DNA of 50,371 bases from Terriglobia bacterium (GTDB lineage Bacteria; Acidobacteriota; Terriglobia; Bryobacterales; Bryobacteraceae). The notes beneath the pieces were generated by a model. The model worked only from the letters and a program-made list of their open reading frames with translations. It ran no database searches and was not told where the DNA came from. Position numbers and translations under genes: made by a program. Positions 17,096 to 26,074 of this stretch are shown here, in pieces (the stretch's first letter is position 1; each line of letters starts with the position of its first letter). The DNA lies in assembly GCA_021324185.1 (NCBI GenBank), contig JAJPJN010000089.1:1-50371 (forward strand), written 5' to 3'.

Positions 17096-18505
17096 ATGGT
17101 TTTGTTTGGTTCATTTTCTAAGCGTGCGTTGGTAGCGGCACTCTCGCTGGGGCTGCTGGCATCCTGCATCCATAAGAAGTACGAAACGCCGATTGCGAAG
17201 AACACGCAGCAACCGGACAAAGTACTGTTCGACCAGGCAGTCAAAGACATCGAACACGGCCGCTATGAGGTGGCCCGAATCTCGCTACAGACTCTAATGA
17301 ACACATACGAATCGAGCGAGTACATGGCGAAGGCGAAGCTGGCCGTAGCTGATAGCTGGTATCGCGAAGGCGGCGCAAACGGGCTGGCGCAGGCGGAAGC
17401 CGAGTACAAGGATTTCATTCTCTTCTACCCGAATATGGAAGAAGCGGCGGAGGCCCAGCATCGGGTTTGCGAAATCCATTACAAGCAGATGGAGAAGAGC
17501 GATCGCGATTGGACGCAGACCCTGCGGGCAGAAGACGAATGCCGGCAGTTGCTGGTGCAATTTCCGAACAGCAAGTTCGCGCCGCAGACGGCGCAGCTTC
17601 TGCGCAACATTCAGGAGAGCCTGGCGCAACACGAGTTTGTGGTCGGTAACTTTTATTGGAAGCGCGACATGAATCCGGCGGCTGCCAACCGGCTACAGGC
17701 GCTGGTGGATCAATACCCGCTTTACAGCAACGCGGGCGAGGCGCTATATGAAGCCGGCGACGCTTACTCGAAGATGGGACCGCGGTTCCGCAAGCAGGCT
17801 GGGGAAGAATTTGCGCGCGTCGTGCGCGAATATCCACTCAGCAGCCGGGCAGACGATGCCAAGAAGCGGCTGGAAGAAATGGAACTGCCGGTGCCGCAAG
17901 CCGACCCGAAAGCTTACGAACGCGAGAAGTATGAGATCGCGAATTACCGTAAACCGGGCCTCTTTACGCGTTCGACAGAATGGCTGCGCGGATCACCGGA
18001 TGTGAGCCACGCGGCTAAATCGGGAACGCCGACGATGACCGATCCGAAGCCGACCATTCCCGTTAGCGTTCCGGTGGTTGCGGCAGAGAATACGAGCAGC
18101 GCGGGTGGAAGCACGGGCACAAATGAAGTGAGCATAACTAAATTGCCCGATAGCGGTAGTGCTTTGGACAAGCAGCCGGATGCGCGCAGCGGACAAGGCG
18201 GCGCACAGAATACCGCGGCCGAGCAATTTGTGCCGCTGCCGACGAACCGCGATAAAGACCTGAAGAAATTGCGCGAGCAGCAGGCCAAGAAACAGGCCAA
18301 GCTGGAAAAGAAAAAGAAGAAGCAGGATCAGCAGAACGGCACGATTACGCAGCAGAACGGCACGCAATCGCAACCGAATCAAAGCAACGCCACGCAAGGC
18401 GCGCAGACGCCGGCAGGTACGCCTGCCGCTTCGACACCTGCTACCGCTACTTCTACGCAACCGGCCACCAAGCCGCCCGGACAGAATCCGCAACCGAATC
18501 AATGA
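17096..18505 (+). CDS. bamD: BamD-like outer-membrane assembly lipoprotein with long tail
   Basis: Lipoprotein of 469 residues. The lipobox LLASC places the acylated Cys at 24. Residues about 40-270 are tetratricopeptide-like repeats (DKVLFDQAVKDIEHGRYEVAR, YPNMEEAAEAQHRVCEI, YPLYSNAGEALYEAGDAY) matching BamD/ComL, a member of the beta-barrel assembly machine at the inner leaflet of the outer membrane. From about 290 an unusual tail begins: low-complexity, with KKKKK-rich, QQNGT repeats and a Thr/Pro/Ala-rich end, almost doubling the protein. AGAGGGT precedes ATG 17096. Its stop overlaps the response-regulator start by 4 bases. Confidence 0.85.
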   Translation: MVLFGSFSKRALVAALSLGLLASCIHKKYETPIAKNTQQPDKVLFDQAVKDIEHGRYEVARISLQTLMNTYESSEYMAKAKLAVADSWYREGGANGLAQAEAEYKDFILFYPNMEEAAEAQHRVCEIHYKQMEKSDRDWTQTLRAEDECRQLLVQFPNSKFAPQTAQLLRNIQESLAQHEFVVGNFYWKRDMNPAAANRLQALVDQYPLYSNAGEALYEAGDAYSKMGPRFRKQAGEEFARVVREYPLSSRADDAKKRLEEMELPVPQADPKAYEREKYEIANYRKPGLFTRSTEWLRGSPDVSHAAKSGTPTMTDPKPTIPVSVPVVAAENTSSAGGSTGTNEVSITKLPDSGSALDKQPDARSGQGGAQNTAAEQFVPLPTNRDKDLKKLREQQAKKQAKLEKKKKKQDQQNGTITQQNGTQSQPNQSNATQGAQTPAGTPAASTPATATSTQPATKPPGQNPQPNQ

Positions 18506-19023
18506 GGCGGATTCTGCTGGCGGATGATAGCCCGCAGGCACTCCGTTTAGGCGAGCAGATTCTCACCTCCCAAGGTTTCGAAGTGGTGAGTGTGAGTGAC
18601 GGCGCTGTCGCTCTGCGGCGCCTCGGAGATGTCAACCCGGATGTTCTGATTACGGACGTTTACCTGCCGACGAAGAACGGCTTCGAGCTGGCGCGTTTCC
18701 TGCGATCGCAAGCGCAATACCGTCATTTGCCGTTGATTTTTGCCGCTGCTCCGGCGGATCAATTTGAAGAGCAGGATGCGAAGAACGCGGGCGCGGACGT
18801 GATTCTGCGCAAGCCGTTTGAGGCGTCCGCGCTGCTGGCGGCTATCCAGGAGTTGCTCGAAAAGCGCCCGGCTGCGGTGGGGGATGGTCATGAGCCGGCG
18901 AAGATAACTCTTGACCGGAGTAGTATTCGCGCGGCCGTCACGCTTGCGCTTGATAGCGCCATGCCCGTACTCATCGAAGAACTGACCGAGCGCGTGGTTC
19001 TGGCGCTATCGCATAAAGCGTAA
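18502..19023 (+). CDS. Single-domain response regulator with helical C-terminal extension
   Basis: A 173-residue receiver protein. Acidic pocket D8-D9, phospho-acceptor Asp52 (LITDVYLP) and Lys104 (LRKPF) are present. The usual switch Ser/Thr after strand 4 appears to be Ala (IFAAAPA), which may change how phosphorylation is read. After the receiver comes an amphipathic stretch (IRAAVTLALDSAMPVLIEEL) rather than a DNA-binding domain, so it probably acts by protein contact. A 4-base overlap (ATGA) couples it to bamD. No histidine kinase is in the window. Confidence 0.88.
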   Translation: MRRILLADDSPQALRLGEQILTSQGFEVVSVSDGAVALRRLGDVNPDVLITDVYLPTKNGFELARFLRSQAQYRHLPLIFAAAPADQFEEQDAKNAGADVILRKPFEASALLAAIQELLEKRPAAVGDGHEPAKITLDRSSIRAAVTLALDSAMPVLIEELTERVVLALSHKA

Positions 19024-19033
19024 ACTGACCTTC

Positions 19034-19534
19034 ATGCCCGATAACAGCTTTGATATTGCATCCAAAATTGATATGAACGAGGTGCTGAATGCGGTACAGC
19101 AGGCCTCAAAAGAGATACATACGCGCTATGACCTGAAGGACAGCAAATCGTCGGTTGAATTGAACGAAAAAGACCATAAGATTCTGCTGGCGACCTCGGA
19201 TGAGTACAAACTGAAAGCCGTCACCGAGATACTCGGACAGAAACTGGTGAAGCGCAACGTGCCTCTGAAAGGGCTGCAATATGGCACGATCATTCCTTCG
19301 GCGGGCGGCAGCGTGAAACAGGAGATCACGTTGCAGCAGGGCATTCCCACTGACAAAGCGAAAGAGATCGTTAAGGTCATCAAAGACAGCAAGCTGAAGG
19401 TGCAGGCCAGCATTCAAGGCGATGTGGTGCGGGTGGCGGGGAAGGATCGCGACACGCTGCAACAGGTGATCGCGCTGCTTCGCGGCAAAGACTTCGGAAT
19501 AGATATGCAGTTCATCAACTACCGAACGATATGA
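19034..19534 (+). CDS. yajQ: YajQ-family nucleotide-binding protein
   Basis: A 166-residue soluble protein matching YajQ over its full length: SFDIASKIDMNEVLNAVQQA at the start, KEIHTRYDLKDSK, LKGLQYGTIIPSAGG, and GKDRDTLQQVIALLRGKDF..QFINYR at the end. The fold is two ferredoxin-like halves. Some members bind cyclic di-GMP and act with transcription factors; others have only been described as nucleotide binders. It starts 10 bases after the response regulator. Confidence 0.93.
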   Translation: MPDNSFDIASKIDMNEVLNAVQQASKEIHTRYDLKDSKSSVELNEKDHKILLATSDEYKLKAVTEILGQKLVKRNVPLKGLQYGTIIPSAGGSVKQEITLQQGIPTDKAKEIVKVIKDSKLKVQASIQGDVVRVAGKDRDTLQQVIALLRGKDFGIDMQFINYRTI

Positions 19535-19577
19535 AACGCGCACAACGGCAACGAACGCCTGTGCGCTTAGAGTACTG

Positions 19578-20237
19578 ATGCCGCGGCGCATCGAAAGCCT
19601 GTTTCTGACTGGGCCGGAAGGGCGGCTCGAGGCGCTGCTCGAAGAGCCGGAACTGGATGCGCCGGTAGAAGCAGCGGTGGTGTGCCATCCACATCCTCAG
19701 TTCGGCGGCACGATGCATAACAAAGTCGTATACCGGCTGGCGCGCGGCCTTCGAAAGAGCGGCTGCGTGGTGCTGCGGTTTAATTTTCGCGGGGTAAATC
19801 TGAGTGAAGGCGAGTACGCGGACGGCATCGGCGAGACGGAAGATGCGCGGGTGGCGCTGCGGGAGATGCAGGCCCGTTATCCGGATTTGCCGCTGCTGGC
19901 GGCCGGATTTTCGTTCGGATCGCGAGTCGCCCTGCGGTTGACTTCGCAAGAGAGCGCGATCTGGCGCGTTGTGGCTGTGGGGTTTCCGACCCGGGTTGAA
20001 GAGCGTGAGTTTGTATACGCGGTACATGTGCCGAAGTTCTTCGTGCAAAGCACCAACGATGAGTTCGGACCGCGACCGCAACTGGCCGAGTTCTTCGAGA
20101 CATTGCCTGGACCGAAAGAGTTGCATTGGATCGACGCGGCGGATCATTTCTTCAAAGACAACCTGGACGGACTGGAGAGCGTAATCGAGAAGATTGGCTC
20201 AGCACGCAGCTCGAGCGCAGCGGGTCCCCTGCGATAG
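19578..20237 (+). CDS. Alpha/beta hydrolase of the CHPHPQFGGTM type
   Basis: A 219-residue serine hydrolase. VVCHPHPQFGGTMHNKVV supplies the oxyanion region, RFNFRGV and GFSFGSRVAL hold the nucleophile Ser in G-x-S-x-G, and Asp (STNDEF) and His (ADHFF) complete the triad. The family is broadly conserved but the substrate is unknown. No signal peptide is visible, so it acts in the cytoplasm. It follows yajQ by 43 bases. Confidence 0.88.
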   Translation: MPRRIESLFLTGPEGRLEALLEEPELDAPVEAAVVCHPHPQFGGTMHNKVVYRLARGLRKSGCVVLRFNFRGVNLSEGEYADGIGETEDARVALREMQARYPDLPLLAAGFSFGSRVALRLTSQESAIWRVVAVGFPTRVEEREFVYAVHVPKFFVQSTNDEFGPRPQLAEFFETLPGPKELHWIDAADHFFKDNLDGLESVIEKIGSARSSSAAGPLR

Positions 20238-20278
20238 CGTACTGGCTGCCAGGAGAAACGCGCGGCGAAGGACGTCCG

Positions 20279-22420
20279 TTATCTTTGCGGATCCAAGTTA
20301 GCTGAAAAGAACTTATCTACTCTGGTCCAGGCGTCGCGCAGGACAAACTCGCGGTCGAAATAGTGGAATTCGCCCGGATACATCATGAACTGCACCAAGT
20401 TGCCTTTGTGATTTCTTAGGATGGCATCGATCAGGCGAACGGATTCGAGATAGGGAACATTGACGTCCGCGGTACCGTGCAGAATGAGGAGCGGGCGTTC
20501 GAGCCGGTCGATATGGGAGATCGGGGATGCATTTTTGTATACATCCGGATGCTCTTCGGGAGTGCCGATCCGGCTTGCAGTCCACGCGCCATGATACGGA
20601 TCTTCGTAGTACATGGCGTAATCGACAACTCCGGCCACGTCCACGGCTGCGCGGAACAGGGTGGGTTGATCCGTCACAGCGATCAACGTGAAGAATCCGC
20701 CGTAGCTCAATCCCCAAACCCCAATGCGATCGGGATCGACGTACGGCAAGCCCTTGAGATAGTTTGCCGACATCCAGGCGTCTTTGGCATCTCTGCCGCC
20801 GACATCCATATACACGGCTTCGCGCCATGCGCGCCCATAGCCGATGCTGCCGCGATAATCGGGCGCGAAGACAATATAGCCCTGCTGGAGCAGATATTGG
20901 TGAAAACTGTAATACACGGCGTAGTTACGCTGGACATGCCAGCCGTCGTAGTTCTGATTGATGCCGTCACCATGAATCCAAACGATGGCGGGATGTTTCT
21001 TACTGCGATCCAGATTCCTGGGGACGAACAACCAGCCGGGAACGATCTGGCCGTCCGCACCGGGAAAGTGGACAAACTGCGGCTCCACAAAATCGGAGTG
21101 ATTCAAGTCGTCCGGCATCGATTCGGTAAGGCGCACCGGCTTCGCATTGCTCTGCGCCGCGATCAGAAACAGGTCGGCCGAATTCTGCGGATCGGTGTGT
21201 TGGTAGACCAGGGAGCGATCGTCAGGCGACCAGCGCGGCGCAATGTTGGTCCCCTTTCCTGAGGTAAGGCGGATAAGCGAGGCATGGGCCGGATCGCCGT
21301 TGATTTTGGCGACGAATAGCTGGCGGTCTCCCGGGTGTTCGGGAGAATTCGCATCAAATGCGATGCTTTTGCTGTCGTGCGACCACTCGGGGCGCCACGC
21401 TTCGAATTTTCCATCGGTTATTTTGACCGCCTCCCCGCCGGATGCAGGCATTACGTAAATGTGATCCCAGCCATCGCGGTCACTGACGAACAGTATCCAT
21501 TTGCCGTCCGGAGAAGGCTGCGGCGCGGAGCCCGCCTCGCCAGGCATGCTCCAGAACTTGTCTTCCACGTCCTGGTGCAAGATGTGCGTCTTTCCGTGCG
21601 CGATATCAGCCGCATAGATCGTGTGGGTTTTGAAATCGGCGGACTGCCGGTCGAGAGCAAGATGCGAAGCATCGACCCAGCGCACTGCACCGAATCCGGG
21701 AGGAGCATCGATTACGACCGTGTTGGCCGGCCCGGTAACGGCAGCAACTTCCATGCGGCCGCTGGTTCGTTCTGTTATCGTGTAAACAATTCTTGCGCCC
21801 GAGTATGCGGGTGTCTGGTTGTGAATAATTGTTTTGGAGCCGGCGTTGAATGCAATGTGCTGGCTGTCCGGCGACCAGACCAGCCCGCCGATGCTGGCCG
21901 GATCGTGCACAATGCAGGTTTCCTCGCTGGATTCGACGCCCCGGATGCAAAGGTCCGCTCCGCCGGCCTGTGAAGATCTCACAAAGGCAATCTGCGTGCC
22001 CGCGGGCGACAACGCAAAATTGCTACTGCGGCCCAGCGATTCAGAGGCGGCGCTTGTCTTGCCATCGGAAACTGTGATCTGCCAAAGTTTGCCCTGATGG
22101 GGATAGAAGAGCAGGCTTCCATCCTTGTTCCAGAAAGCTCCTGTGATCTGCCCTTCGTTTAAGCTTGTGAGGCGGCGGGGCGCCGAATCGGGAGTGGCCG
22201 TGTCCAGCAGGTACAGATTGCCGATGCCACCTTCATCCCAAACAAATGCCAGGTGGCGCCCGTCAGGCGACCACAGCGGATTCGACGGATGCTTGATCTC
22301 CATCAAGCGATCGATAGTCAGCCGGCTGGAGTTGCCGGCGAGGCCGCTTGCGCCGAACGAACAAACAGAGGCCGGCGATGCTATCAGAGAGATGAGAATC
22401 CAGTTCCGTAAGCAGCGCAT
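20279..22420 (-). CDS. Secreted S9-family (DPP IV-like) prolyl oligopeptidase
   Basis: Serine peptidase of 713 residues from ATG 22420, which opens a signal peptide (MRCLRNWILISLIASPASVC). Residues about 30-440 form a beta-propeller with TolB/WD-type blades (NPLWSPDGRHLAFV, GGLVWSPDSQHIAF, PQPSPDGKWILFVSD, PRWSPDDRSLVY). The C-terminal hydrolase has GLSYGG with the catalytic Ser, TADVNVPY with Asp and GEFHYF with His. It likely trims proline-containing peptides in the periplasm or outside. The open frame extends to 22639 but would run across the ppa start, so 22420 is preferred. Confidence 0.93.
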   Translation of the reverse strand: MRCLRNWILISLIASPASVCSFGASGLAGNSSRLTIDRLMEIKHPSNPLWSPDGRHLAFVWDEGGIGNLYLLDTATPDSAPRRLTSLNEGQITGAFWNKDGSLLFYPHQGKLWQITVSDGKTSAASESLGRSSNFALSPAGTQIAFVRSSQAGGADLCIRGVESSEETCIVHDPASIGGLVWSPDSQHIAFNAGSKTIIHNQTPAYSGARIVYTITERTSGRMEVAAVTGPANTVVIDAPPGFGAVRWVDASHLALDRQSADFKTHTIYAADIAHGKTHILHQDVEDKFWSMPGEAGSAPQPSPDGKWILFVSDRDGWDHIYVMPASGGEAVKITDGKFEAWRPEWSHDSKSIAFDANSPEHPGDRQLFVAKINGDPAHASLIRLTSGKGTNIAPRWSPDDRSLVYQHTDPQNSADLFLIAAQSNAKPVRLTESMPDDLNHSDFVEPQFVHFPGADGQIVPGWLFVPRNLDRSKKHPAIVWIHGDGINQNYDGWHVQRNYAVYYSFHQYLLQQGYIVFAPDYRGSIGYGRAWREAVYMDVGGRDAKDAWMSANYLKGLPYVDPDRIGVWGLSYGGFFTLIAVTDQPTLFRAAVDVAGVVDYAMYYEDPYHGAWTASRIGTPEEHPDVYKNASPISHIDRLERPLLILHGTADVNVPYLESVRLIDAILRNHKGNLVQFMMYPGEFHYFDREFVLRDAWTRVDKFFSANLDPQR

Positions 22421-22550
22421 ACAATTTTGAGTTTCCCTTGCCGTCGCTTTGCTATCTGCCGGGAGGCGGATGTGTTGTGCAGTTCTGATTGTAGATGGGA
22501 AGCAAGGGTTTTCGATACCGAGATGCGGCGCGGGCTTACAATGCGGAGAC

Positions 22551-23090
22551 ATGGACCTATCGAGCCTTCCGGCTGAATTGGACAAGAAGAAAAGGGAATG
22601 CCGGGTTGTGATTGAGACTCCGAAAGGCCGGCGTAACAAGTTCGATTACGATCCTAAACTCGAGGCTTTTACTCTAGCCGGTTTATTGCCGGAAGGTCTG
22701 AGTTTTCCCTACGACTTCGGTTTTGTGCCATGCACAAAAGCGGATGATGGCGATCCCATCGACGTAATGGTGCTGATGGACGAGCCCGCGCACGTCGGCT
22801 GCGTGCTTCACGTAAGGCTGATTGGAATTATGGAAGCCGACCAGACCGAGGATGGCCAAACGACGGAGAACGACCGGCTGATCGCAGTGGCAGTACACTC
22901 CTACAGTCACCAAGAATTGCAATCGATTGCAGATGTAAGCAAGTCTCTACTCGAACAGGTGGAAGAGTTTTTTGTCTCCTATAACAAGAGCCACGGGAAG
23001 AAATTCAAAGTTAAGGGTCTACACGGCCCCGCCAAAGCCGTGAAGCGATTGCAGCGAGCCATGGACGCCTACCAGGAGAGCAAGCCCTAG
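22551..23090 (+). CDS. ppa: Inorganic pyrophosphatase
   Basis: Hydrolyses pyrophosphate to phosphate in the cytoplasm. From ATG 22551 (GGAG 4 bases upstream) the protein has 179 residues, the normal family I size. ETPKGRRNKFDYDP, LPEGLSFPYDFGFVP and the signature DGDPIDVMVL with its metal-binding Asp residues are present, and E-N-D-R-L and the late FKVKGLHGPAKA also fit. It is transcribed away from the S9 peptidase, 130 bases apart. Confidence 0.95.
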   Translation: MDLSSLPAELDKKKRECRVVIETPKGRRNKFDYDPKLEAFTLAGLLPEGLSFPYDFGFVPCTKADDGDPIDVMVLMDEPAHVGCVLHVRLIGIMEADQTEDGQTTENDRLIAVAVHSYSHQELQSIADVSKSLLEQVEEFFVSYNKSHGKKFKVKGLHGPAKAVKRLQRAMDAYQESKP

Positions 23091-23122
23091 CCTTTAAACC
23101 GCGTCTCTGCAAACCTGGATGC

Positions 23123-23542
23123 ATGAACTGGCTCATCTGGGCGCTTTTTTCTGCCTTGTTTGCCGCTGCGACGGCTATTCTCGCGAAGCTTGGTGTTGAA
23201 GGCGTAGATGCGAATTTCGCTACCGCCGTACGGACGTCTGTCGTGGTCGTTTTCACCTGGTTACTGGCGGTCCTTACGCGCGGGCCAGGCGGCTTCTACG
23301 TACAGTCAAATAAGACGTGGCTGTTTCTGGCACTGTCCGGCATCGCCACCGGCTTTTCCTGGCTGTGCTACTTCCACGCTCTTCAAGTTGGGCCGGCATC
23401 GCGCGTTGCGCCCATCGATAAATTGAGCGTGGTTTTTGTGATCGTATTCAGCGCCTTTTTTCTGGATGAGAGATTAACTCCCGGCAAGGTGATCGGTGGC
23501 GTTCTGATTTCGGCCGGAGCAATTGCCGTCGCTCTGGATTGA
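23123..23542 (+). CDS. Half-size EamA (DMT) membrane protein
   Basis: A 139-residue protein with a single EamA unit of about five spans: WALFSALFAAATAILAKLGV at the start and VAPIDKLSVVFVIVFSAFFLDERLTPGKVIGG near the end, which is the conserved DMT motif. Full DMT carriers have two such units, so this one may work as a dimer. Such single-unit genes are common and it does not look truncated. The substrate is unknown. Its last 160 bases lie antisense to the 3' extension of the CocE-type hydrolase. Confidence 0.85.
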   Translation: MNWLIWALFSALFAAATAILAKLGVEGVDANFATAVRTSVVVVFTWLLAVLTRGPGGFYVQSNKTWLFLALSGIATGFSWLCYFHALQVGPASRVAPIDKLSVVFVIVFSAFFLDERLTPGKVIGGVLISAGAIAVALD

Positions 23543-25308
23543 CTGCGCTGCCGTGTTCCATGCGGCCCTGTGTGCGGAATTACGGGTAGCAGGATTTCAG
23601 AAGGATAGCCCTTGGCGTGCAGAACGGTTTGCCGCGCCTTTGTGAATTTTGTCTCATAGGCGTTGGGACGCAGCGAATTCATGTTGCGGTCGAAGCGCGG
23701 GAAATTGCTGCTCGAGACTTCGAGACGGATGCGATGGCCGGCAGCAAACAAATAACTCGTGACGCCGGCATCAATACTGATCTGATAGGGCTCGTTCTTT
23801 TTAACAAAGACGGGCTGCGATAGCGATAGCCGATAGCGCAGGCGTTCAATACCGTCAGTAACAAGCAGCGGGCGGCCGTCGGGCTGAACATCCACCAACT
23901 TGGCTGTGAAATCGCTATCGTTAACGGTAGTCGAGACATACAACACGACGCGAATGGGACCGGTCACTTCCATATCGGCGGTGAGAGGAACAGAAGTGTA
24001 AACAAGAACATCCTGGCGTCTTTCGACTCCGCTTTGATCGAGGGGACCGGGTGGCAGGAGGACGGGGTCGCAGCAGATGGCTCCGCCGCGCGTGGGAACA
24101 GGATTCTTGGGATCGTAGGTGAATTGATCAGCGGGCGCTTTCCGCACCGGCTGCCATTGCAGAATGCCGTCACCAGTGATGGAATTGGCGTGGCCGTGGC
24201 TATTCAGGTAAAGCGGGGTGAGGCGCATACGGGCGAGCGGCCATTCGTGCTCGTCGCGCCAGGCATTCGCGCCCATTACGAAGATGTGCAGCAGGGCCGC
24301 GCCGGGTTGGATTTGGTCCGGGGCAGGGATACCTCTGATCCAGCGATCGAACCAGGCAAGCTGCTTGGCGCGAATAGGTAGAGCGGCTTCCGGACCGAAA
24401 TCTACCGTTGGGAATCTTGTGCCCGGATTATGACTCCAGGGCCCGATCCAGGTCTCAATGGTCTGATGGCGCTTGGCGAGACGCGAAAAGGCATCGAGAT
24501 CGCTTTGAACGTACTCGTCAAACCAGCCGCCGAACGACAGTACGGGAATTGAGATCTGGTTTAGCCTCTCGCGAATGCTGAGCGCTTTCCAGTACGCGTC
24601 GTAAGACGGATGGGCAAGGGCGGTGCGCCACTGCGGCAATACGACACCGGTGGCGGCAACGTCTGCGGTGAGCAGCGGAACGTGATCGATGTAACTGCTA
24701 AATGGCGGCCGAACTTGATTAGGCGGAGTTAGATTTTCCGCCAGCCACGACAGTCGGTGTCCCACTTGCAACGCGCCGCCGGATGAGTAGAAGCGGTCGA
24801 GGTATTCGTCATCGCCCGAACTCATGGGAGAAATGGTGATCAGTTTAGGATCTTGCTCGCTGGCGGCCCACCATTGAGCCATGCCGAGATAAGAGCTACC
24901 TACCATGGCGACCTGTCCATCGGACCACGGCTGTTGAGCGATCCAGTTGATGGTGTCGCGTCCGTCCGGGCCTTCCTGCCGGGTGGTGCTTAGCACGCCC
25001 TGAGATGCATACCGGCCGCGGACATCTTCGATCACGACTGCGTATCCATGGCGCCGGAAGTAGCGATAACTTTGCATGGGCTGCGCTTTACGGCTGTAGG
25101 GAGTGCGGACGAGAATGGTAGGCCAGCGGCCGCCTGCCCGGGGTAAGAAAATATCTGCCGCCAGATTGATGCCATCGCGCATTGGGACAAAGACACCCAA
25201 CTGATCGACAGGCGAAGTGCCGGGCGGCCTTTTGGGCGGACCTTGGGCAAAAGCGCAGGCGGCGCCGAGCAACAGCGCGAGAGTGAGTTTGTGAGCGCCC
25301 CGGCTCAT
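23383..25308 (-). CDS. Secreted CocE/NonD-type alpha/beta hydrolase
   Basis: A 641-residue serine hydrolase with a signal peptide (1-22, ACAFAQ). The N-terminal hydrolase has RDGINLAADIFLP, EDVRGRYASQG and G-S-S-Y-L-G with nucleophile Ser139; GGWFDEY and GPWSHNPG carry Asp and His. The C-terminal jelly-roll follows (PLTADMEVTGPIRVVLYVST, RLEVSSSNFPRFDRN). The family includes cocaine esterase, X-Pro dipeptidyl peptidases and glutaryl-7-ACA acylases. The family fold should end near SEILLPVIP (residue 578). The last 63 residues are unrelated, basic, and mostly antisense to the EamA gene, so an older stop codon may have been lost. The 5' end overlaps yggS by 4 bases. Confidence 0.88.
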   Translation of the reverse strand: MSRGAHKLTLALLLGAACAFAQGPPKRPPGTSPVDQLGVFVPMRDGINLAADIFLPRAGGRWPTILVRTPYSRKAQPMQSYRYFRRHGYAVVIEDVRGRYASQGVLSTTRQEGPDGRDTINWIAQQPWSDGQVAMVGSSYLGMAQWWAASEQDPKLITISPMSSGDDEYLDRFYSSGGALQVGHRLSWLAENLTPPNQVRPPFSSYIDHVPLLTADVAATGVVLPQWRTALAHPSYDAYWKALSIRERLNQISIPVLSFGGWFDEYVQSDLDAFSRLAKRHQTIETWIGPWSHNPGTRFPTVDFGPEAALPIRAKQLAWFDRWIRGIPAPDQIQPGAALLHIFVMGANAWRDEHEWPLARMRLTPLYLNSHGHANSITGDGILQWQPVRKAPADQFTYDPKNPVPTRGGAICCDPVLLPPGPLDQSGVERRQDVLVYTSVPLTADMEVTGPIRVVLYVSTTVNDSDFTAKLVDVQPDGRPLLVTDGIERLRYRLSLSQPVFVKKNEPYQISIDAGVTSYLFAAGHRIRLEVSSSNFPRFDRNMNSLRPNAYETKFTKARQTVLHAKGYPSEILLPVIPHTGPHGTRQRSQSRATAIAPAEIRTPPITLPGVNLSSRKKALNTITKTTLNLSMGATRDAGPT

Positions 25309-26024
25309 GCCTGAATGGCTGATGAATCGGGTTGTGGTTTAGGCCGCGGGCCAAATAGGGCGGTGCCGATGCGAATGATGGTAGCGCCTTCTTCAATCGC
25401 GACCTCGAAATCGTTCGACATGCCCATGGAAAGTTTCGGCAGGTTGTATTGTGCGGCGAGGGCGGCGAGTTGCTTGAAGTAAGGCCGGGATTGCTCGGCG
25501 TCCTCTGACCACGGCGGCATTGTCATGAGCCCTGAAAGCTGCAGGTGGGGGCATTGCGCAGCCGTTTCGAGGAGTTGCGGTATGGCCTCGGGAGTTGCCC
25601 CTGATTTGCTTTCTTCGGCAGACAACTTCATTTCAAGCAGCACTTCGATGGACGACACGCGAAGCGCTGCGGCGGCATCGAGGCGTTGCAACAGTTTCGG
25701 AGAATCGGCGGTTTCGATCACATGAAACAATTCTGCCGCCAGCCGGGCCTTATTTGTCTGCAGATGGCCAATGAGGTGAAAACGGGCATCAGGCAGGTCG
25801 TTCAAAAGCGGGTGTTTAGCTGCAAACTCCTGGACGTAGTTTTCGCCGAACTCGCGCAGGCCGGCATGGTAGGCCTCGCGAATGCGATCGGCAGAAAATT
25901 TCTTCGAAACGGCCACTAAGGTTATTTCGGACCGCTTGCGGCCGGCTCGCTGTACCGCCTTTTCAATACGCGATTCGACTAGCTGCAAGCGAGCTTCAAT
26001 TGTGGATACTTCAAGTGGCAACAC
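25305..26024 (-). CDS. yggS: YggS/PROSC-family PLP homeostasis protein
   Basis: A 239-residue fold-III PLP-binding protein. LVAVSKKF has the Lys that binds pyridoxal phosphate; [56 protein letters not shown] are family marks. It has no known catalytic activity but balances vitamin B6 levels and amino-acid pools. It is the first gene of a minus pair; its stop overlaps the CocE-type hydrolase start (ATGA). Confidence 0.94.
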   Translation of the reverse strand: MLPLEVSTIEARLQLVESRIEKAVQRAGRKRSEITLVAVSKKFSADRIREAYHAGLREFGENYVQEFAAKHPLLNDLPDARFHLIGHLQTNKARLAAELFHVIETADSPKLLQRLDAAAALRVSSIEVLLEMKLSAEESKSGATPEAIPQLLETAAQCPHLQLSGLMTMPPWSEDAEQSRPYFKQLAALAAQYNLPKLSMGMSNDFEVAIEEGATIIRIGTALFGPRPKPQPDSSAIQA

Positions 26025-26074
26025 TTCATCATAAAAGGACCGCTAAATCCGGCATCCCGCAAGACGCTGCTACG

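Noticed and set aside
21335-21973. A 212-codon plus frame within the S9 peptidase
   Set aside because: Antisense to conserved propeller blades; no recognisable protein.
23123-23542. The half-size EamA gene as a pseudogene
   Set aside because: Frame, start and closing motif are intact, and single-unit EamA proteins are common.
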